A stretch of DNA of 9,421 bases from JBCBKZ01 sp039026975 (GCA_039026975.1 JBCCLI010000255.1:1-9421); one strand, 5' to 3'. Counted from the first letter of the stretch, positions 1-6,241 are shown. Notes: generated by a model from the sequence alone, not told the origin. Translations and numbers: made by a program.

Positions 1-630
1 AATCCGCAAGAGGGAGATAAGATCATCGTAGTAGATGATAATGCTGATGCCCCAAGTAATTTTGGTGAGTACAGAGTAGGAACGGATGAGTTTAATCCTA
101 ATAATGGAACTCGTATCCTCGCTGGACGGGTTTCCACTACTTCTTTTAGCTCGCTAAACGTATCTTATGTAAATGACTCCAGCTGGGCTGTGAACTCTGG
201 CGTTATGAACGTAGATCTGTGTGTGGTGCAGTTTAAGGATACCTTTACCTCCGTGAGCGGAATTATGTATTTCAGCTTTGGAGAAATGAAGCTTCTCCCC
301 AGAAATAATGATGACTTTGATGGAGCCATTGTTAAGAACTGCCCTAACACTGCCACCAGCCTAGCTGATGAGCTAGCAGGTAGTGAAATAGCTATCTACC
401 CTAATCCAGCCCAGGAAATGATCAGCATTGACTTTAGGCTTACCACTAGAGCAGAAGTATCTGTAAACATGCTAGACCTGACTGGAAAGCTAGTGTCAGA
501 GCGGATCATAGATGATCTTAGAGGAAGTGCACAAGTGTCTACTTCCAACCTAGCCAATGGAACCTATATTCTGACGCTCTCTGCTGAAGGGAATGTCTTC
601 CATAGAAAGAAAATTATAGTAGCCAGATAA
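1..630 (+). CDS. Secreted protein with C-terminal type IX secretion sorting domain (5' end outside window)
   Basis: Frame 1 is open from the first base to TAA at 628-630, giving 209 residues of a longer protein, so the true start lies upstream. Residues 1-115 (DDNADAPSNFGEYRVG, then a beta-rich stretch) match no family I can name. After a short linker, residues from about 121 form a type A T9SS sorting domain: IAIYPNPAQ at about 130-138, a beta strand ending in DLTGKLV, NGTYIL, and a terminal basic strand KKIIVAR. In known T9SS substrates this domain directs passage across the outer membrane and is then cleaved, with attachment to the surface or release. The export role is well supported. What the cargo does cannot be told from this fragment. 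The only in-window GTG (190) is internal and should not be taken as the start. Confidence 0.88.
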   Translation, partial: NPQEGDKIIVVDDNADAPSNFGEYRVGTDEFNPNNGTRILAGRVSTTSFSSLNVSYVNDSSWAVNSGVMNVDLCVVQFKDTFTSVSGIMYFSFGEMKLLPRNNDDFDGAIVKNCPNTATSLADELAGSEIAIYPNPAQEMISIDFRLTTRAEVSVNMLDLTGKLVSERIIDDLRGSAQVSTSNLANGTYILTLSAEGNVFHRKKIIVAR

Positions 631-639
631 ATGATGTAC

Positions 640-669
640 CCCACAGGCAGGAAACATGCTGCCTGTGGG
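640..669 (+). terminator. Intrinsic terminator-like hairpin after the T9SS cargo gene
   Basis: A perfect 11-bp stem (CCCACAGGCAG at 640-650 with CTGCCTGTGGG at 659-669) encloses an 8-base loop, GAAACATG. It begins 10 bases after the stop codon. The downstream bases ACCCTTTCTTATT are pyrimidine-rich but not a clean T-run. It lies only 29 bases before the next start codon (699), so it may act as a terminator or as a partial barrier within a transcript. Confidence 0.72.
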
Positions 670-698
670 ACCCTTTCTTATTATCCACCGTCATCCAC

Positions 699-2150
699 AT
701 GCTGTCCTTCTTCTTCCGTCAGTTCATATATATCCTTCCAGTTTTTCTACTGGGGTTTCTCCTTTCCTGCGAAGGGGGCGAAATCCTAGATAACCAACCT
801 CCAGAGACAAGAATCTTCCTGGAATCTATACAACTTGATGGAAACGACAGGCTATCAACCGTAGTCACACTTTTCTGGTCAGGAGAGGATATAGATGGAT
901 TTGTGATAGGCTTTGACCTTTCTCTAGATGGTAATAACTGGACCAGGGTTACCCAAACAGACAGTACATTCCGGTTTACCCTCCAAGCTGGTAGTGATAC
1001 TACAGATATAAACTTTTTTGTACGGGCAGTAGACAACCTAGCGCTGGTGGATCCTAGCCCAGCCTTCCTAGCTATACCTATCAGAAATACCCCTCCTACG
1101 ATAGCCCTGGATGAAGAACTCAGTCTTTTAGGAGAGGTGCTTCCAGTTTTCAGTATTAGGTGGGATGTGGAAGATATTGACGGGCTAGAAACGCTAGATT
1201 CTGTATTCATAAAACTCAATGACGCTCCATGGCTGGCCTTACCTCCAGACATTAGTTTCATCAGTCTGAAGGCAGAAGACCCTTCCGTAAGTGGAAGCCA
1301 GAATGCCCTCATCAGGACAGGTTTTACGGCTACTCCCTACACCCAGCTTCTACCTGGCTTAAATGTAGAGGGTAACAATCAATTCTATCTTCAGGCCAGA
1401 GATATTTCCGGATCATTAAGTGTGATAGATACCAGTCAAGTATTTCAGGTACAAAGGAAAACCAGCGATCTCCTGGTAGTAGATTCTCACAATACTAATT
1501 CTGTAGATGATATTCTATTTCCTACCATACTGGATACCTACGGTGAGTTTGATTACCTAGATGTCAACAGTCAGGTACCTACCTTTACAGAACCTACTTT
1601 TAGGCTGTTACTGGAAGAATATGAAATCGTCTTTTGGTATGCTGATGGACGGGAAAGAGAGGCGTATGGGGAGCGGTTATTCCTGGATTTTGCTGCCCCT
1701 CAAATCCAACAGTTCCTAAACCAGGGGGGAAAGCTATGTATGAGCAGTAGCTTTCCCGCATCCTACGTGAATGGAGATAATACTAACACTTCTCTCGTAT
1801 TTGGATATTCTCCTATGGACAGCTTGAGTACAGCCCCTGGACAGGCGAGACTACTGGGAGGTCAGCCTGTATCTACCCTACTTCCTGCTTATCCTACCCT
1901 TACTACCTCAGGAATCATTAGTTCTGCAGATCCATTTTACGCCAAAAATCCTTCAGATATTTTATACGAGGGAGAATTCAGAGCGGTCAGTGGCTGGAGT
2001 GGACCCTCTTCCTTAGCAGGTAGAACCGTATTTACCAATGGACGAACTAATCAGATTTTCTTCTCCGTAGAGCTTCATTTACTAAGTGGAGACCCGGTGG
2101 CCTTTAGAGACCTTTTTGCACGTATATTCCAGGAAGAATTTAACTGGTAG
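699..2150 (+). CDS. Surface lipoprotein with two Fn3/Ig-like modules and a C-terminal Rossmann-like region
   Basis: The 483-residue protein starts with a hydrophobic signal (residues 4-23) and a lipobox LLSC with Cys24, so it is very probably lipid-anchored. Residues about 31-130 and 131-252 look like two Fn3/Ig-like modules: each begins PPET or PPTI and contains a DIDG motif followed by beta strands, and the first has FFVRAVDN and the second FYLQARDISG near its end. Residues about 255-483 begin with LLVVDSHN and continue with YEIVFWYADG and LNQGGKLCMSSSF. This is the alternating strand/helix pattern of a GATase1-like or flavodoxin-like fold, but no catalytic Cys-His-Glu triad is evident. This layout recurs in Bacteroidota surface proteins of unknown function. 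No in-frame start exists upstream within the intergenic region, and no Shine-Dalgarno is seen. The 3' end overlaps the convergent thioesterase gene by 11 bp. Lipoprotein status is firm, domain folds are inferred, and function is unknown. Confidence 0.86.
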   Translation: MLSFFFRQFIYILPVFLLGFLLSCEGGEILDNQPPETRIFLESIQLDGNDRLSTVVTLFWSGEDIDGFVIGFDLSLDGNNWTRVTQTDSTFRFTLQAGSDTTDINFFVRAVDNLALVDPSPAFLAIPIRNTPPTIALDEELSLLGEVLPVFSIRWDVEDIDGLETLDSVFIKLNDAPWLALPPDISFISLKAEDPSVSGSQNALIRTGFTATPYTQLLPGLNVEGNNQFYLQARDISGSLSVIDTSQVFQVQRKTSDLLVVDSHNTNSVDDILFPTILDTYGEFDYLDVNSQVPTFTEPTFRLLLEEYEIVFWYADGREREAYGERLFLDFAAPQIQQFLNQGGKLCMSSSFPASYVNGDNTNTSLVFGYSPMDSLSTAPGQARLLGGQPVSTLLPAYPTLTTSGIISSADPFYAKNPSDILYEGEFRAVSGWSGPSSLAGRTVFTNGRTNQIFFSVELHLLSGDPVAFRDLFARIFQEEFNW

Positions 2151-2883
2151 CTTCCCACTGTAGCTGTATCATACAGGCAGGTTTTTCTTCTACTATAATG
2201 GCGTGTAAGTAGGTATCTGCTGCTAAATTATACGTTCTCAAGGAAAGGCTTTGTTCCGCTCTTACCTCAGCAGAAAAGTTAATGACCAGATCTTTAGGCG
2301 TATGTTTCTCCCACCAATCCATGGTGTAGGAATTAAAGGCCCACTCCAGGTATTTGGTGTTATTTACATGGTTCAGCATATCTAAATCGCTGTAGCACAC
2401 TTGATAGGTGCTTTCCTTGTAAGCAGTTGAAGGCAGCCTCAACCTGGGAGGTACAGTTTCAATCACTTGTTTACCAGGTAGAATCGGCCAATTATCTATT
2501 AGCTTCTCTATCCGCTGCGGTCTGTGATTAGTACTGGAAACAGCCGTCCAAATGGTACTGGCCTTGACTAGTAGCTTTTTTTGCTCATCTTTTATAAGAA
2601 ATTCACGGTAAGAAAAGGGGCCTTTTATCTCCTTTATCCAAGTATCATGTGTAATGATCTGTCTCCAGTGAGGATACTGTATTATTTGGATATGAAGGCG
2701 CTGTAATACCCAATACAGTTGTCTCTCCCGCATACCGTGAAACCCAATCCCATATGAGTAAGCGTGGTTCCCGGCTATTTCCTGCAGAAACCCCTGTAGG
2801 GCGGTAAGTCGGAGCCTTCTATTGGGCCCTACATGTATAGCTTCAATTTTTCTTTCCTCAGTCCAAATGCCGGATTGTTCCAT
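2140..2883 (-). CDS. Acyl-ACP thioesterase (FatA/FatB-like, double hotdog)
   Basis: The 247-residue cytoplasmic protein matches the bacterial acyl-ACP thioesterase family in length and layout. These enzymes hydrolyse acyl-ACP to free fatty acid and ACP. The N-terminal hotdog half (about 1-125) carries LQEIAGNHAYSYGIG and the RQLYWVLQRLHI stretch. The C-terminal half (about 145-247) carries the signature SDLDMLNHVNNTKYLEW at 165-181, including Asp168, His172, Asn174 and Asn175. In plant FatB the corresponding motif is DMNQHVNN; here the second catalytic-loop position (plant Asn) is Leu170 and Asn comes one residue later. That spacing is like general 4HBT-type thioesterases (DxLGHVNN). There is no signal peptide. 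The gene stands alone on the minus strand and is divergent from the 3019 gene. The ATG at 2883 has no Shine-Dalgarno. Chain-length preference cannot be read from sequence. Confidence 0.9.
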   Translation of the reverse strand: MEQSGIWTEERKIEAIHVGPNRRLRLTALQGFLQEIAGNHAYSYGIGFHGMRERQLYWVLQRLHIQIIQYPHWRQIITHDTWIKEIKGPFSYREFLIKDEQKKLLVKASTIWTAVSSTNHRPQRIEKLIDNWPILPGKQVIETVPPRLRLPSTAYKESTYQVCYSDLDMLNHVNNTKYLEWAFNSYTMDWWEKHTPKDLVINFSAEVRAEQSLSLRTYNLAADTYLHAIIVEEKPACMIQLQWEATS

Positions 2884-2920
2884 TGACTCAGTTATTCGGG
2901 CGAAATAATGTGTGTACCTT

Positions 2921-2928
2921 CAAAAGTA
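2921..2928 (-). promoter_or_regulatory. Predicted -7 promoter element for the acyl-ACP thioesterase gene
   Basis: On the minus strand this reads TACTTTTG, an exact match to the Bacteroidota primary sigma -7 consensus TAnnTTTG. It lies 37 bases upstream of the ATG. No matching -33 TTTG is visible at the normal spacing. On the plus strand the adjacent TACCTTCA (2915-2922) is a weaker match that could serve the divergent gene at 3019. Confidence 0.45.
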
Positions 2929-3018
2929 ACAAGAGATTTTGCGTAATTTAGGGTTAGGCTTTCATTTTACAACATAAACCATCGCAGTTTTCAATTAAAA
3001 TCCGGCAAAAAGACGTTT

Positions 3019-4065
3019 ATGTGTGAGCATAAAAACGTATGGTTGGGCTATTTGAGTAAGCTGATCATCTGTTTTCCAGTTCTCTTCACTTATCAGCTTT
3101 CTTTCTGCCAAAACCCCTATGTACGAGGAGCATTTCCTAATGATGGCGCACGAACTGTCCCCTGCAACACCCATATTACGGTAGGCCTGCATTTCCCTGG
3201 TGAAGAAGGCCGGTTACTGGATAAGCATACGCTAACTAACTCCTACGTTAAACTTTATCCTGAGAATCAACCCAATAAGCCTGTAAGATCTTCTCTCTCT
3301 TATGAAGAGGAGTTTCAATATTTGACGCTTAGGCCTGGTCAAGCCCTGAGTCCTAAAACCACTTATGCCTTTGAGATTAATTCCGGCCTCACAGATGAAA
3401 GAGGCAATGGATTCCTCCCTTTCCTCCTGGTGTTCAAAACCGGGAGTTGTAATGAAGATGAAATGCTTACCTCCAGGGGGCTGGAGAAAGAGGAAGTACC
3501 CAAAGAAGAGGAGGATATAGCTATAGCTGATATCCAAGCCATGGGCGGGGTTCTAAAAGAGGATACCGCCTGTATCCAGTGGCAAACAGCCCAGGAAAAG
3601 CATCTATTTAGTTATGTATTAGAAAAGTCACGAGATGGTATCTCCTTTGATAGTATACAGGAAGTGCTGGCAGCAGGCTACAGTGATGCTCCTAAGGACT
3701 ATTTCTTAATGGATAGACAGACTAGGCCAGGCAGGACTACTTACCGACTGAGAATAAAAGATAACCGCGGAGAACAGTACTTTTCTAAAACTGTGTCTGT
3801 CTTTAGGGAGCTGATCAGATTTGAGAAAACCCGAATCAGTATGAATGATTCCCTTCCGATCTCCTATAAGGTCCCTCCCAGAACCTCATTAGTGTTTGTA
3901 TTACGGAATGCCAGGGGAGATAAGATTTTTCAAAAAGCTATTCTCCTGGATAATCAGAAAAACGCATATACCTTTGACATGCGCGGAGTAGGTCCAGGAA
4001 AATATATGGGATACCTAATCACCCCCAAAAGCAGATACCGTCAGCGGGTAGATATTGTGAATTGA
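3019..4065 (+). CDS. Secreted protein with Big_5-type Ig domain, Fn3-like domain and C-terminal beta domain
   Basis: The 348-residue protein has an N-terminal signal peptide (hydrophobic about 15-29, likely cut near FCQ at 29-31). Residues about 35-142 fit a bacterial Ig-like domain of the Big_5/SbsA type: PNDGARTVPCNTHITV near the start, YLTLRPGQALSPKTTYAFEI in the middle, and LTDERGNG followed by VFKTG at the end. An acidic linker (EKEEVPKEEEED-like, about 156-167) follows. Residues about 172-262 look Fn3-like and carry the pattern common in Bacteroidota secreted proteins (IQWQTAQEKHLFSYVLEKS, then TTYRLRIKDNRGEQYF). The last 80 residues form a beta-rich module ending GKYMGYLITPK and RQRVDIVN, which resembles the end of a T9SS sorting domain but lacks the YPNP opening. 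Likely an extracellular or cell-surface structural protein; no enzyme motif is seen. ATG 3019 is the only reasonable start. Confidence 0.83.
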   Translation: MCEHKNVWLGYLSKLIICFPVLFTYQLSFCQNPYVRGAFPNDGARTVPCNTHITVGLHFPGEEGRLLDKHTLTNSYVKLYPENQPNKPVRSSLSYEEEFQYLTLRPGQALSPKTTYAFEINSGLTDERGNGFLPFLLVFKTGSCNEDEMLTSRGLEKEEVPKEEEDIAIADIQAMGGVLKEDTACIQWQTAQEKHLFSYVLEKSRDGISFDSIQEVLAAGYSDAPKDYFLMDRQTRPGRTTYRLRIKDNRGEQYFSKTVSVFRELIRFEKTRISMNDSLPISYKVPPRTSLVFVLRNARGDKIFQKAILLDNQKNAYTFDMRGVGPGKYMGYLITPKSRYRQRVDIVN

Positions 4066-4216
4066 CCATATTCTCTATTATTACGCATTTTTTATCCTCA
4101 CATTTTTCCCATAGGACTACACGTTTTATCTGCATTATCACCCGCTTGATCATCTTTGTCCTATTTACTCAACACCTATCCTCTTCTCTCCGTTTACTTT
4201 CCTAGACAGACACAGC

Positions 4217-4232
4217 TTCCTGATAGCAGGAA
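4217..4232 (+). promoter_or_regulatory. Short perfect stem-loop in the leader of the DUF6515-type gene
   Basis: TTCCTG-ATAG-CAGGAA is a perfect 6-bp inverted repeat with a 4-base spacer, 30 bases before the ATG at 4263. It could be an mRNA leader hairpin or an operator half-site pair. At this length chance occurrence is possible. The rest of the 197-bp gap (4066-4262) is pyrimidine-rich and shows no convincing -7 box. Confidence 0.3.
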
Positions 4233-4262
4233 ACAGTAGTCTCAACCTTAACACTTAGCATT

Positions 4263-4871
4263 ATGAAAAAGAACACCTTATACATAGCCCTCTTCATGGG
4301 ATTAGTCCTAATAGGATCTGATCTATTGGGACAGAGAAATGGAAGACAGAGGGGGAATGATACCCCCCGTTCAGATAGAGACAGGAATGGAACGTATTAT
4401 GAAGATGACAGAGGATTTGAGGATAATTTCCGTGGCCGGGAAAGGCAGAATAATGGGAATGGTACTTATGGAAAAAAGCAGAAAAGGTACCCCCAAAATG
4501 GCTATAACCCCAGACGGCCCAGGGACGTAAGAAATTACGCCTATGGAAGAGGAAGAAATTATGGATATAATTATGGATCACAGCGGGGAAGAGCTGTAAG
4601 ATATGGTACTTACGTTCAGAGAATCCCTTCCTATGCAGTAGTAAACTCTTTCAATGGAGCCCCTTTCTACCAGTGTGATGGCGTATACTATCAGCGTGCT
4701 AGAAGAGGATATGTGGTAGTAAGGCCGCCTGTAGGACTTAGAGTAAGAAATATTCCCTTCACAGCTACAGAAGTCATCATTAATAATAGGAGATTTTTTA
4801 AAGATGGCCCTATATGGTATAGGCAAGCTAGAAGAGGACGAGGATTTATCGTAGTTCAGCGCCCCATCTAA
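4263..4871 (+). CDS. Secreted, very basic R/G/N/Y-rich protein with DUF6515-like C-terminal repeats
   Basis: The 202-residue protein has a clear signal peptide (MKKNTLYIALFMGLVLIG, cut probably after LLGQ at 21-24). Residues about 25-115 are low complexity, rich in Arg, Gly, Asn, Tyr and Asp, with repeated RG and YG dipeptides, and are probably disordered. Residues about 118-202 fold into a compact module with an internal duplication: FYQCDGVYYQRARRGYVVV at 135-153 and FFKDGPIWYRQARRGRGFIVV at 178-198. The Y/F-x-x-G-x-x-Y ... VVxPP pattern is typical of DUF6515, a Bacteroidota-rich family of unknown function. A strongly basic exported protein might bind polyanions such as LPS, eDNA or capsule; that is inference. 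A hairpin terminator follows at 4903-4937. Assignment to DUF6515 is from memory of the pattern. Confidence 0.85.
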   Translation: MKKNTLYIALFMGLVLIGSDLLGQRNGRQRGNDTPRSDRDRNGTYYEDDRGFEDNFRGRERQNNGNGTYGKKQKRYPQNGYNPRRPRDVRNYAYGRGRNYGYNYGSQRGRAVRYGTYVQRIPSYAVVNSFNGAPFYQCDGVYYQRARRGYVVVRPPVGLRVRNIPFTATEVIINNRRFFKDGPIWYRQARRGRGFIVVQRPI

Positions 4872-4902
4872 CCTAAGATTTGAAGTAAGCAGTTTGTTGT
4901 TT

Positions 4903-4937
4903 CCTGAGCGAGAACCTTTATGGGTATCTCGCTCAGG
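4903..4937 (+). terminator. Intrinsic terminator-like hairpin after the DUF6515-type gene
   Basis: A perfect 11-bp stem (CCTGAGCGAGA at 4903-4913 with TCTCGCTCAGG at 4927-4937) encloses a 13-base loop that can itself pair ACC with GGT. It begins 31 bases after the stop codon. The tail CTATTTGTGTG is only modestly T-rich. Its position between a finished gene and the aroQ promoter supports termination. Confidence 0.7.
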
Positions 4938-4989
4938 CTATTTGTGTGTAAATGAACCATGAGAAAGGCAAATTTTATTTTTTCCTCTA

Positions 4990-4997
4990 TATCTTTA
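4990..4997 (+). promoter_or_regulatory. Predicted -7 box of aroQ, giving a leaderless or near-leaderless mRNA
   Basis: TATCTTTA fits TAnnTTTG with one mismatch, and only four bases (CGCT) separate it from the aroQ ATG at 5002. Transcription starting about 5-8 bases after such a box would begin at or next to the start codon. The same geometry (box, four bases, ATG) occurs at 9365-9379. No -33 element is seen at the usual spacing. Confidence 0.42.
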
Positions 4998-5001
4998 CGC
5001 T

Positions 5002-5424
5002 ATGAACATCCTGATCATCAATGGCCCCAACCTTAATATGTTGGGTAAGCGTGAGCCTTCTATCTATGGGACAGAAACGCTGGAAGATATTCTCCAGGAA
5101 GTCTACCAGCAGTTCCCTTCCTGTTCCTTTACCCATTTCCAGTCTAATCATGAGGGCACCATTCTAGACCGACTTCAGGAAGCTATGAATGAGGACTTTG
5201 CCGGGATTATCATCAATGCCGGTGCTTTAACGCACTACAGCTATGCCTTGAGGGACGCATTAGCCATGCACAGCATTCCCAAAATAGAAGTACATATCTC
5301 TCACATATTTTCCAGAGAATCCTTTAGACACACCTCTGTTATCAGTCCTGCCTGTAACGCCATGATTAGCGGACTAGGAAAGACGGGATATGCCACAGCG
5401 GTCTGGGCTTTAATGCATACATAG
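5002..5424 (+). CDS. aroQ: Type II 3-dehydroquinate dehydratase
   Basis: The 140-residue cytoplasmic enzyme catalyses the third step of the shikimate pathway, 3-dehydroquinate to 3-dehydroshikimate; the family forms dodecamers. All diagnostic motifs are in order: INGPNLNMLGKREPSIYG (6-23) with Asn10, Arg17 and the catalytic Tyr22; FQSNHEG (46-52); INAGALTHYSYALRDAL (71-87) with Asn72, catalytic-pair His78 and Asp85; EVHISHIFSRESFRHTS (96-112) with Glu96, His98, Arg105 and Arg109. Length is typical. Two family-typical positions differ: the usual HxSN is HISH here (His101 for Asn), and the usual GAYTH is GALTH. Catalytic residues are intact, so activity is expected. The gene is monocistronic by context: a terminator lies upstream and a palindrome begins four bases after the stop. 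ATG 5002 gives the exact family N-terminus. Confidence 0.97.
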   Translation: MNILIINGPNLNMLGKREPSIYGTETLEDILQEVYQQFPSCSFTHFQSNHEGTILDRLQEAMNEDFAGIIINAGALTHYSYALRDALAMHSIPKIEVHISHIFSRESFRHTSVISPACNAMISGLGKTGYATAVWALMHT

Positions 5425-5428
5425 TAGC

Positions 5429-5456
5429 GTAGAGACATAATAACTTATGTCTCTAC
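5429..5456. repeat. Perfect 12-bp palindromic stem-loop between convergent aroQ and comA
   Basis: GTAGAGACATAA at 5429-5440 and TTATGTCTCTAC at 5445-5456 are exact reverse complements around a TAAC loop. It starts four bases after the aroQ stop and ends 20 bases before the comA stop, so it could terminate both genes. Neither side has a T-tract, however, so it may instead be a copy of a small dispersed palindromic repeat. It resembles the GTAGAGAC-type palindromes I recall from other Bacteroidota genomes; that recollection is unverified. Confidence 0.6.
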
Positions 5457-5476
5457 AGAGGGAGTAGACTGTATTT

Positions 5477-6241
5477 CTATTTATCCAGAAAATGGTGGAA
5501 AGTATCCCCCCTGAGTCCTAGCCTGAGCGTCTCTAATGGTATGGCTTCCGCCGGAGCTATATTTCCAAGATTTACATTAGATCCTAGCAGCTTAATAAAC
5601 CAGACTTGTTGACTCTTCTGAGGTGCTTCCCAGAGAATAGAATCTCCTTCTATATGTTCCAGAATCTCTTCTATCAGGTCGCTCCTAACTTCTCCATCAG
5701 AACGGAACATACCCACAGTACCACTTTCTCTCGCTTCAGCTATCACTTTCCATGAACCTGCATTCAACTCTTCTCTCATCATCTCCACCCATTTATAGGG
5801 AGCCAAAATATTAGCTGTGGATTTACTTCCCACTTCTGATAAGACAGTGAAGTTTTTAGCCAGATCAGTAATCAGCTTACATTTATCTTCTATGGCTATG
5901 TCTACAGAGCCGCTGGAAACTTCTAAATAGCCTACCCCATACTTATCCAGAATCTTACAGTAGTCATCCATCTGGTTTCTCACATAAAATGCCTCTAGCA
6001 GGGTCCCACCAAAGTAAAAAGGAATATTTCCTTCTTTATAGATCGCCAGTTTAGCTTCCAGATTAGGGGTAACACAGGACGTAGCCCATCCCAGCTTCAC
6101 TATATCTATGTGTTCGCTGGATACACTCAGCATATCTTCTACCTGTCTATTGCTAAGACCTTTATCCATGACCATGGTTAGGCCACTGTTCCTAGGCTTC
6201 TCTGTACGTGTCGGGATTTTTGTAAGGGGGAAATTAATCAT
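5477..6241 (-). CDS. comA: Phosphosulfolactate synthase-like protein (ComA family)
   Basis: The protein belongs to the ComA TIM-barrel family. In methanogens ComA adds sulfite to PEP to give (R)-2-phospho-3-sulfolactate, the first step of coenzyme M synthesis; Bacillus YitD and plant HSA32 are relatives. Motifs, numbered from ATG 6241: KPRNSGLTMVMDKG (15-28), IVKLGWATS (47-55), FYFGGTL (75-81), GYLEVSSGS (104-112), SEVGSKS (135-141) with the conserved Lys, IAEARESG (167-174), WEAPQK (204-209), NVNLGNI (222-228), and LRLGLRGDT near the end. The reading frame also opens at GTG 6259 (260 aa), but the ATG gives 254 residues and the family's usual short N-terminus, so I prefer it. The gene follows the TPR gene in the same direction, with a possible hairpin between them. 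No comB, comC, comD or comE lies in the window, so the physiological product is open. Confidence 0.9.
   Translation of the reverse strand: MINFPLTKIPTRTEKPRNSGLTMVMDKGLSNRQVEDMLSVSSEHIDIVKLGWATSCVTPNLEAKLAIYKEGNIPFYFGGTLLEAFYVRNQMDDYCKILDKYGVGYLEVSSGSVDIAIEDKCKLITDLAKNFTVLSEVGSKSTANILAPYKWVEMMREELNAGSWKVIAEARESGTVGMFRSDGEVRSDLIEEILEHIEGDSILWEAPQKSQQVWFIKLLGSNVNLGNIAPAEAIPLETLRLGLRGDTFHHFLDK

Noticed and set aside
719..1312. Long minus-strand open frame inside the lipoprotein gene
   Set aside because: It is Ser-rich, with no recognisable domain, signal or promoter, and lies fully antisense to a convincing lipoprotein gene.
4294..4826. Minus-strand open frames opposite the DUF6515-type gene (His/Tyr/Ser-rich)
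   Set aside because: Composition is just the antisense image of the R/G/N/Y-rich coding sequence; no start signals or family resemblance.
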